DNA of 15,000 bases from Chrysomallon squamiferum. Its lineage: Eukaryota; Mollusca; Gastropoda; Neomphalida; Peltospiridae. How positions within the stretch are numbered: the stretch's first letter is position 1; the number at the start of each line of letters is the position of its first letter. Under the pieces are notes generated by a model. It worked only from the letters and a program-made list of their open reading frames with translations. It did no database searches and was not told where the DNA came from. The translations under genes and the position numbers were made by a program. Below are positions 8,696-15,000 of this stretch, one piece after another. The DNA lies in NCBI GenBank assembly GCA_012295275.1, contig CM022671.1, positions 35,794,183 to 35,809,182 on the forward strand. Reading direction: 5' to 3'.

Positions 8696-8870
8696 TTAAT
8701 CATCATAAAAAATGACATCACAGTACTGATAGAAATAAGAGAATATATAATACATGTGTTAAATAATACTGTGATGAATTTAAGTAGATATTAAAATGTA
8801 CTCCCTGTAAATTATTAAATATGATGAAACTGTTTACTGCAGACATAATATAATTGATTATAGTATAATG

Positions 8871-8878
8871 TGACGTCA
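8871..8878. promoter_or_regulatory. TGACGTCA, perfect CRE palindrome (copy 2)
   Basis: Identical to the site at 5951-5958 within the duplicated AT-rich segment. Confidence 0.35.
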
Positions 8879-9060
8879 TGATTAATAAGACAGATATGAA
8901 ATTTTAATTATAATTTAATTTAATTGAATTTTTTTTAGAATTTAAGTGGTACGTTCTTCAGTTTGTTTGTAAATATATTTGTTCATACGTGAGAATACGT
9001 GAGTTTTACAAAGATCTGTATTTTTATTTTTACTGAAACCAGTAACACCGAACTTCATAT

Positions 9061-9430
9061 CGGAACAAACAAAACACACTTTTTGTAGATATTGATACAC
9101 AGTATACATTAACTAGTCCAAACAATCGTTATTAAGTTTAAAAATATCTTCACACTATCTGCTAATACAGCCAGCCACCTGTTAACAATGACACACGTGT
9201 AGAAATGTAGAAATTGTAATATTTGATATCACTAATACATGACCGCATTACAGCAAGTAAATAGAACAGTTTAATTCTGAGTGTTGATACTACTAAGTTA
9301 CATGTTACATGCAAAACGATCTCAGAACACACAAATTCTGTTCACGTTATCATTTTGTAAAAAGCCTTACTGCTAAGCACAATATTACCCGTGCAAATCT
9401 TTTAACATCACTTCACGGTAGATGGGAAAA
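9061..9430. other. AT-rich unique spacer after the duplication
   Basis: Begins exactly where the match to 6148 ends. AT-rich unique DNA with one CACGTG (9194-9199) and no supported gene on either strand. Confidence 0.65.
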
Positions 9431-9800
9431 TGTCAGAAAGAAAGAAAGAAAAAAAAAAAATTAATGAAGATTTTAAAATTATTTTAAACTTCACATGAAC
9501 CTGCAGTATAAAAATATTTTAGTATTTCGGGAAGTAGATAAATAAATTATTTTTTTAAAATGAAAATAAAAATTAAAAGAAGACGAAAAAGCATAAAAAC
9601 AAACTGCACTTAAAAAAAAAACCCAAGACACCAAACAAAAACAAAACAAAACAAATGAAAACGTAACAAAAAAGAAAAGAAAGAAACATAACAAGAAAAT
9701 AAAAATAAAAAATAGAAAAAAAAAACCTTTAAAAAATAAATTAATAAATATTTTTTTTTGTGAAACACCCACACCCCACGAAAAACCCCACAAGAAAACA
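9431..9800. repeat. A-rich low-complexity tract
   Basis: Long A-dominated sequence on the plus strand broken by C and G, with an (AAAG)n start at 9436-9450. It generates Phe-rich minus-strand frames that are artefacts. It could be a decayed retroelement tail, but no element body is recognised. Confidence 0.8.
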
Positions 9801-10356
9801 ACCAGAAATCCTTTCTTATTTTATCTGTGAAAATGTTAATACTAACGTAAATTATGTTTAAATACCCTATTATTATTGGCTTTTCATATTTATTTATTAT
9901 TAATGTTATTGTAGTGGTAGTAGTTGTTGTTGTATATGACACGATTTCCTAATTTAAAACAAAAGAGTTGTAAGGATAACTTTCCTTCACAATTTCTTAA
10001 CATTTATAACTTTGTAAACAAATTTATTTTCTACAAAACTGAACTGACTAGTTACCAATATTTCTACAGAAAGTCAAATTCTTGCTATTTATTTATCTTT
10101 CTTTTATGAAATCTTGTCTAATTCTCTAGTATATTCAGTATTCTGTTTACATAATTATATATTTTAGAAATCTCTTTTTTTAAATTGTATTTTTTTTTTT
10201 TTATAATCCGAATGTTTATTAAAAAACAAAAAAAAAAAAAAAAAAAAAAATCATGTTGTAATATTCGCTCAAAAAGGATGGTTTCATATTGCTAGATGTC
10301 TCAGAACAAAAGAAGGGAACTAAAGAGATTTTGGCAAATGCGGTCTCCCGTAGATT
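9801..10356. other. AT-rich spacer
   Basis: Very AT-rich DNA with no supported gene. A T-run (10190-10202) and an A-run (10221-10250, one C) face each other across about 18 bp and could fold into a long T:A hairpin. The sequence becomes GC-richer from about 10260 toward the candidate exon. Confidence 0.6.
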
Positions 10357-10440
10357 TTGACTGCGGGTCGATGTGATATTTTCTTTGAACTGTGCACTCA
10401 GCAGTTTGTCTGTCTGTGTGTACCGCTGTTCACATTCCAG

Positions 10441-10655
10441 AGATCAGCTTCTGCCAGCTTCGTCGAAATTAGCATCGCCATTGACATTCACATAAACACA
10501 GAGAAAGAATCATGCCTGTGCACGTGCAAACAATTTAACATGCAGCATGCTTCAGCAAGAAATGTTACTGTCGTGAAGAATAAACAGATGAAGAATTTCT
10601 CAGTCTGCGCTTTGCTTTATTCCAGTGAGACAGATTATTTGCAGTTAGATTTCGG
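10441..10655 (+). CDS. Candidate internal exon, unknown protein
   Basis: Not recognised. A very good acceptor (pyrimidine-rich tract GTCTGTCTGTG... ending ACATTCCAG at 10440) precedes an open, non-repetitive frame. It begins in phase 0 with RSASASFVEISIAIDIHINT and continues through a CLCTC cysteine cluster to a hydrophobic end. Two donors are possible: CCA|GTGAGA (exon end 10624, 61 codons plus 1 base) or TCGG|GTGGGT (exon end 10655, 71 codons plus 2 bases). If unspliced, the frame stops at 10672-10674. Composition is balanced, unlike the AT-rich flanks, and a CACGTG lies inside (10521-10526). No neighbouring exon in a compatible phase was found within the window. It could also be a chance frame or gene relic. 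Confidence 0.3.
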
Positions 10656-10674
10656 GTGGGTTTTTTTGCTGTGA

Positions 10675-10884
10675 TTAGATTACAAGGGATGAATGAACGT
10701 TATTTTTTCACAACACGTATTAACAAATGTCAAACGTAATTGTGATTTATTGATGACTTGGCTGGTTTTTTGTTGTTTTTTCTTCAGTTTAGAAATCTTT
10801 TTATTAACACGAGTTACGTATGAAACAAGAACTAACAAGTGGAGCGAGAGTTACTGAATCAGAAAGATATCAGCAGTAAGCTTC
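10675..10884. other. AT-rich spacer, nothing recognised
   Basis: Short AT-rich stretch between the candidate exon and the triplet block; no feature supported. Confidence 0.5.
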
Positions 10885-11390
10885 ATATAACGTTAACAAC
10901 ATCTACTACAACTACTACTGTTACAGTTACAACGTTAGTAATTGTTATGACTACTACTTCTACTACAAATACAACACTAGCAATGACTACGACTCCTACT
11001 ATTACAACAGCAACTACAACAACTGCCACTGCTGCTGCTACAGCCGCTTCTATTGCTACAACTTCTTCTACTACTACTCTTACTACTACAACTACTACTA
11101 CTACTGCTTTTACTGCTGTTGCCGCTGCTGTTACTACTACTACTACTACTACTGCATGTTTAATACTACAACTCTGTATGATCAACATTGCTAGTACTAG
11201 TATTATACACCTGCTAACTCATTTACTAATACTGCTACTATCACTAAAACTATTACCACTATTCCGCTATCACTACTGCAACATCTACGGTCACTCGTGT
11301 TACACTACAACTACGGCTGCACTCACTGGTGTTACACTACTACTACGGCTGCGGTCACTGGTGTTAACATTGTTTTACAATCACTACTAA
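10885..11390. repeat. Degenerate ACT/ACA trinucleotide block
   Basis: About 500 bp of ACT/ACA/GCT-type triplets, largely in one register, giving a Thr/Ala-rich plus frame and a Val/Ala-rich minus frame. These are interpreted as artefacts: there are no splice borders, the pattern matches the other triplet blocks, and the distal part contains a 32-bp minisatellite whose period is not a multiple of three. Confidence 0.88.
11297..11366. repeat. 32-bp minisatellite, about two units plus partial
   Basis: GTGTTACACTAC starts at 11297 and 11329, and GTGTTAAC at 11361, an exact 32-bp period. Each unit contains an ACTACGGCTGC core followed by a TCACT segment. A partial earlier unit is visible at about 11285-11296. 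Because 32 is not divisible by 3, expansion here breaks any reading frame. Confidence 0.8.
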
Positions 11391-11778
11391 ATTTTCTATT
11401 GACCCTGTAATTGCATCATCTGCTTCTGTCGTAACATTAGACTAGATTAACATTTTCAAACAGTGCTTATAGATATTAAATAAAATTACCATAAATCGTC
11501 ATAATCTGCTCTGCTGCGATTTACATAACAATTTGTTTTATATTTGTTTAATATTTAAAATATTAACAGTGTTATTAGGTCTCTGTGTCAGGTTTAAATA
11601 TAATGATGATATTAAACAACAACTGACTTTGATAAACCAGTCGTGGAACTTTGGTTGGAACGGGAAACACGGCATTGAGAGCTGTCATACTAGTGACAAT
11701 AACTTGTACGTAAAGTACATTCTGTCACAACTACAGGTGTTCTCGTCTGTTTTTACTAAAATAGCACGTGCGAAGCTG
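11391..11778. other. AT-rich unique spacer
   Basis: No supported gene. One frame (11533-11877) has a non-repetitive first half (about 75 codons) and ends in A-rich Lys/Asn runs. It lacks a recognisable domain and is treated as chance. A CACGTG lies at 11765-11770. Confidence 0.55.
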
Positions 11779-11930
11779 AAAAAAAACAAAAACAACAACA
11801 AAAAAAAAAAAAACAACAAAAACAAAAAAAAAAAAACCCAACAAAAAGAAGAAACCAAAAACATTTTTAAAAAGTAGTGGTGTTTTGAATAATAAAAAAA
11901 AAAAGAAAAGAAAAAAAAAAAAAAAATACA
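11779..11930. repeat. A-rich low-complexity tract
   Basis: Long A-runs broken by C, G and a short unique piece at 11870-11893. It gives Phe-rich minus frames that are artefacts. Confidence 0.85.
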
Positions 11931-12067
11931 AATTAAAATCAGTCACAACAAAAAAGATTAAAATATTTTAATACGATATTATACAATGATATTGTTATAA
12001 TTCAAATTTTTTAAATGGGCATAATGAATTTCTAAAAAAAAAATTTAGTCATATTTTTTGGTTATTG

Positions 12068-12108
12068 TTGTTATTGTTGTTTATATTAAAAATTAACAAC
12101 AATAACAA
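12068..12108. repeat. 14-bp perfect inverted repeat, 13-nt loop
   Basis: TTGTTATTGTTGTT (12068-12081) and AACAACAATAACAA (12095-12108) are perfect complements around an AT-rich 13-nt loop. It is the longest perfect hairpin noticed in the window. The arms are simple triplet-like sequence, so it may derive from inverted simple repeats. Confidence 0.8.
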
Positions 12109-12245
12109 ACAAAATACTTGAGGCTTGCTTTACCTGCAGGTTTGGCGTTTCGAAAATAACTTCTTTTTTAAATCGCCGTAACGTAAATTGTATTCTTAAA
12201 GTGGCATACAGGGTACCAGAATAACAGAGGTTGTAACGGTTGTTG

Positions 12246-12272
12246 TTTTTTTTTTTTTTTTTTTTTTTTTTT
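12246..12272. repeat. Poly(T) run, 27 bp
   Basis: An uninterrupted T-run. On the minus strand it would look like a retroposed poly(A) tail, but no element body is recognised upstream of it. Confidence 0.9.
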
Positions 12273-12334
12273 GTTGCAGTTTTCAATAGAGAGGGCTGTA
12301 AACGCTTAATATTTTTTCAATGGAATGAGTAAAA

Positions 12335-12420
12335 AATAATAATATTAACAACAACAACAACAAAAATAATAATAATAAATAAATAAATAAAATAAAAAAT
12401 AAAATAAATAAATAAACAAG
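12335..12420. repeat. (AAC)n/(AAT)n/(AAAT)n low-complexity array
   Basis: A short AAC array passes into AAT and then AAAT units. Confidence 0.85.
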
Positions 12421-12565
12421 AAAGAAACAAAGGACATATAACAATTATGGTAACGCGGGGATTTTGGAAGGTTCATGAGATGTATAAAGCACAAACGTAG
12501 TCACATTTAAAAAAAATATTTTTTACTTTGCACGTTTAATTTTTTGAAAGTTTTTGGACTTTCAG

Positions 12566-12683
12566 GACCCTCCTAGAAAACTGCCGCACCAACTCTGAAC
12601 TTCCTGAAACTCTGAAACTCTGCTGCAGTGCAGGGCAACGGGCCGTGTTGCAGAAACAGTCACGTGTTACAACACAGAACTAG
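12566..12683 (+). CDS. Candidate terminal exon, 38 codons
   Basis: Not recognised. After a T-rich stretch ending TGGACTTTCAG (12565) the frame G|ACC CTC CTA is open to TAG at 12681. The peptide starts TLLENCRTNSELPETLKLCC and is mixed in composition with three cysteines. The region is clearly GC-richer than the upstream AT spacer. The other two frames stop early. No good donor is present, so it would have to be a last coding exon. The length is short enough for chance; no partner exon is identified. Confidence 0.22.
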
Positions 12684-12985
12684 ATTACGTCATCACCATC
12701 CGCATGTAACTTGGCGTTGCATCACCGCTGTTGCTGCATGATGTCGAGGTTAACCCGGTGCGGAACGTACTGCAGTCAAACCTGCAGATAACATGAAGGA
12801 GAACAAAAAATAAAAAAAAAATATATAAAAAATAAAAACTTTAGTTAATCGTTATATGCTTGGCATCTGCTCAAAATCAATATCTAAATGTTTCGTCGAG
12901 GAAAAACAACTAGATGTAGGTGGATGCAAAATCGGCACTGCGTGTGGAACAGGATTCTGTTTTTTTGTTTTAAGTTACGTTACAG
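12684..12985. other. GC-richer then A-rich spacer between two candidate exons
   Basis: 12684-12790 keeps the raised GC and CpG content of the preceding patch, without a long frame on either strand. 12800-12840 is A-rich. From 12856 a frame is open into the next candidate exon, with a GTAGGT donor-like site at 12917. Confidence 0.5.
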
Positions 12986-13080
12986 AAGCTGAGATCAACT
13001 CGATCTGTGAAGAGTTTGATACTGAAACGTGTCAGAGAGAGCTGAACGCGTCTAGAAGCTGGTGTCAGAGTAAACCGTGA
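12986..13080 (+). CDS. Candidate terminal exon, short Cys-containing C-terminus
   Basis: Not recognised. A strong T-rich tract (TTTTTTTGTTTTAAG...) ends in GTTACAG at 12985. The frame then reads AA|GCT GAG ATC to TGA at 13078, giving AEINSICEEFDTETCQREL followed by NASRSWCQSKP. Three cysteines, charged residues and one N-x-S sequon are consistent with the end of a secreted or extracellular protein, but this is inference from composition. The same frame is open upstream to an ATG at 12856, so it could also be read as a 74-codon unspliced ORF. No poly(A) signal was confidently placed downstream. Confidence 0.28.
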
Positions 13081-13129
13081 ACGAGACCTTTTATTTAACC
13101 ACGCATGCTGCGTTATATATTTAGCTGTA

Positions 13130-13137
13130 TGACGTCA
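13130..13137. promoter_or_regulatory. TGACGTCA, perfect CRE palindrome
   Basis: A third perfect CRE, independent of the duplicated pair, about 50 bp downstream of the candidate terminal exon. A further ACGTCA half-site lies about 30 bp on. Confidence 0.35.
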
Positions 13138-13237
13138 TAGAAATAGATAAGAACCGTACAGGAAGTACGTCACTGCATGCGATAGGCTACTCTTTTTCCA
13201 ATTTATTATTATTATTTTATTAATTTTTATTTATTGG

Positions 13238-13403
13238 TAGATAGATAGATACATAGATAGACAGAAAGATAGACAGACAAACAGACAGTCCGACAGTCAA
13301 ACAGATAGATATGCAGATACACTGACAGAGAGTCAGACACACATTCATACAGACAAACTGACATATAGACAGACAGACAGACAGACAGACACACAGATAG
13401 ATG
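13238..13403. repeat. (GATA)n/(GACA)n tetranucleotide array, imperfect
   Basis: TAGA units grade into CAGA units with scattered substitutions over about 165 bp. It gives a Ser/Val/Leu-rich minus frame that is an artefact. Confidence 0.92.
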
Positions 13404-13418
13404 GGTGACTAGTTAGAC

Positions 13419-13455
13419 AAAAAAAAAAAAAAAGAAGAAGAAGAAGAAGAAGAGA
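13419..13455. repeat. (A)n-(GAA)n compound tract
   Basis: A 15-bp A-run followed by about seven GAA units. Confidence 0.92.
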
Positions 13456-13663
13456 AGACAAAAATAAATGGTGAGGGAAAAAAAGGGAGTGAATTAGAGA
13501 GAATAAGACCAAATATATCAGATAAACAGAAATCATTTATTCTCAAAATTACTTTCCCCGGATGAAGAAAATATGTTGTATATAAAAACTGTGTAACGTA
13601 ATACACAAAACGGTGTATGTTTTAGTTGGGGCGCGTGTTCAGATAACTCCGTCGAGTCGTGAA

Positions 13664-13753
13664 ATGTACATTGATAAACTCGTACAAGAGTTTAATTGTA
13701 AACCCGCCGTCTGCAAGTCTGATAACGTTGTCACTTCGCAAATCATCACGTGA
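13664..13753 (+). other. 29-codon ORF in a CpG-richer, promoter-like patch
   Basis: The ATG-initiated peptide MYIDKLVQEFNCKPAVCKSD runs to TGA at 13751. The frame is open upstream to 13586 (about 55 codons in all), with a weak acceptor-like TATGTTTTAG at 13625. The patch 13625-13790 is CpG-rich for this window, with GGGGCGCGTG at its start and TCACGTGATACGCGCCATTTTC at its end, that is, a CACGTG (13747-13752) next to a YY1-like GCGCCATTTT. It may be a promoter or first-exon region rather than an internal exon. Confidence 0.2.
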
Positions 13754-14205
13754 TACGCGCCATTTTCTCACGTCTTTTTTAAACGTAGCGAATTAAAAAA
13801 AAAAAAAAAAAAAAAAGAAAGAGCTAAACATTTAATGTTATAAGTTATAAATTGTGCTACGAGTGATAAATTAACGTCAAAAAAGCACGGAAAATTTTCC
13901 GACTGTGGCTTGGAGCGACAGGTCTGGCTGTTTGGACGGTAGCCGGAATTGTAACTGAACTTTGATGGAAAGGTTAGCTAGTCGTACGTGACCTATCAAA
14001 CACACTGGGAGAAAAATGCTATGGGAACAAAACTAATAATATATAGATTAAAAAGTCATCTTGGTTAGTGGCGAACACCGAAAGGCAAGTGGAAAAATAC
14101 CGATTACTATTCTTTATCAACTGGAAAAAAGTACTTCCAGATATAGAATGATAGGACTGAATAGATTTTATCGCGTTGAAAATAAAATTTAGTGTCTTTT
14201 TGCTG

Positions 14206-14207
<2 letters not shown>
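13754..14207. other. Unique intergenic DNA
   Basis: Includes a 22-bp A-run (13795-13816) and moderately GC-rich DNA from 13880 to 14000. No frame or RNA gene is supported. Confidence 0.55.
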
Positions 14208-14239
<32 letters not shown>

Positions 14240-14261
14240 TCTGAAGTACTTCGAATGAAAT

Positions 14262-14300
<39 letters not shown>
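14208..14300. repeat. Poly(T) run and (TG)n microsatellite
   Basis: A 29-bp T-run (14208-14236), a short unique gap, then a pure TG run of about 17 units (14266-14300). Confidence 0.95.
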
Positions 14301-14303
<3 letters not shown>

Positions 14304-14352
14304 GCTTTAAAAATAAAAATAAACAAGAACATGCGACTGAGAAAATATCAAA

Positions 14353-14360
<8 letters not shown>

Positions 14361-14446
<86 letters not shown>
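14361..14446. repeat. (GA)n microsatellite, about 43 units
   Basis: A pure AG run of 86 bp, entered directly from a short (CA)n (14353-14360), which is a typical CA-to-GA compound transition. Purines are again on the plus strand. Confidence 0.98.
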
Positions 14447-14451
<5 letters not shown>

Positions 14452-14489
14452 AGGAGACGTAGTCAAAAGAGAGAAACAGAAAGAGAGGT

Positions 14490-14520
14490 AGACAGACAGA
14501 CAGACAGACAGACAGACACA
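14490..14520. repeat. (GACA)n microsatellite
   Basis: About seven GACA units shortly after the GA tract. Confidence 0.93.
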
Positions 14521-14962
14521 GAGAATATTCTAACATTCGGCCAGAAAACATCCTGACAGACACACACGTATACATACAGTTAAATGCACAGGTCTATCTC
14601 TTCATCATTACCCTGCACAATTCGTTTAAGAGAAATCTTTATTAACTGATAAACTGACAATGATAAATGACGCAGCAAATATTGTGAAACCAAACAAAGA
14701 AATATAAACACACAGCACAGAAGTCAGTTTTCACGTGAGAACATGAAAAAGCAATAGCTGTGAAATGTAACTGGCATGGGTTTAGTTTGACAGATACAAA
14801 TGGTTTTAAACAATGTTATTAGGCAAAGTTCAAATGCATTAAATACTAGAAAAATCTCTGTTGCGTGTTTTAAATCAGAATACACTCTAGATTTCAGTAT
14901 AATTTAAAAAGTTACTCTTTCTTTAATAACCGAAATCACACTGAAAATTTTATCACTGAAAG

Positions 14963-14966
<4 letters not shown>
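14521..14966. other. AT-rich spacer, nothing recognised
   Basis: AT-rich unique DNA with one CACGTG (14732-14737). No gene or structural element is supported. Confidence 0.6.

Positions 14967-15000
<34 letters not shown>
14967..15000. repeat. (TA)n microsatellite, truncated by the window end
   Basis: An alternating TA run that continues to the last base; its true length is not visible. Confidence 0.95.

Larger units (their letters stand above)
6149..9060 (+). repeat. Tandem duplication, copy 2 (2912 bp, contains block X)
   Basis: Direct repeat of 4333-6148, in the same orientation and immediately adjacent. The length balance is exact: 1816 + 12 (three ATGT-type units near 6835) + 1095 (block X) - 3 (one TTA unit) - 8 (gap near 8984) = 2912. 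The proximal part has diverged about 1.4% and the distal part about 0.5%. It may be a true recent duplication, or two haplotypes laid end to end by an assembler. Confidence 0.93.

Noticed and set aside
9491-9942. Phe-rich membrane-like minus-strand frames (also 11731-11946)
   Set aside because: Produced by A-rich low-complexity DNA on the plus strand.
10839-11390. 183-codon Thr/Ala-rich frame resembling a mucin-like protein
   Set aside because: Same triplet-block texture, no signal peptide or splice borders, and a 32-bp minisatellite that does not keep frame.

Overview
The window reads as non-coding DNA from a large, repeat-rich animal genome. It is AT-rich, full of long pure microsatellites, homopolymer A/T tracts and degenerate trinucleotide blocks, and has no long non-repetitive reading frame, no Shine-Dalgarno-led genes and no operon-like packing. 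The style fits a marine invertebrate, perhaps a mollusc, but that is inference from texture only. No gene is recognised with confidence. The longer open frames lie mostly in simple repeats and are artefacts (poly-Asn, Ser-Leu, Arg-Glu, Val/Leu or Thr/Ser runs).

Layout. 1-1017 is AT-rich unique DNA with a short tetranucleotide array. 1018-1510 is a degenerate GTA block with nested 36-bp and 66-bp periods. 1511-3660 is intergenic DNA with two long (GA)n tracts and one non-repetitive, GC-richer minus-strand frame with plausible splice borders (2695-2960). 3661-4130 holds short diverged repeats and a perfect DR5 nuclear-receptor-type site (4103-4119). 4333-9060 is the main structure: a recent tandem duplication. 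Copy 1 is 1816 bp (4333-6148) and copy 2 is 2912 bp (6149-9060). They are about 98.5-99.5% identical where aligned, but copy 2 carries an extra 1095-bp block X (about 7276-8370). The distal end of X is a CpG-richer, promoter-like patch with YY1-like and RFX X-box-like motifs, and it abuts a perfect GTCACGTGAC box present in both copies. 9061-10440 is AT-rich and A-rich spacer. 10441-10655 is a candidate exon behind a good acceptor. 10885-11390 is another degenerate triplet block ending in a 32-bp minisatellite. 11391-12550 is A/T-rich with a 14-bp perfect hairpin. 12566-13753 contains three short, GC-richer, exon-like frames, a CRE palindrome and a GATA/GACA array. 13754-15000 is spacer with (T)n, (TG)n, (GA)n, (GACA)n and a terminal (TA)n.

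No genes can be shown to work together. The supportable content is repeat architecture, the differential duplication, a few candidate exons and several high-information binding-site-like palindromes. CACGTG occurs 17 times (14 after removing duplicated copies), far more than base composition predicts. Candidate exons are marked with low confidence because no homology or RNA evidence is available here.
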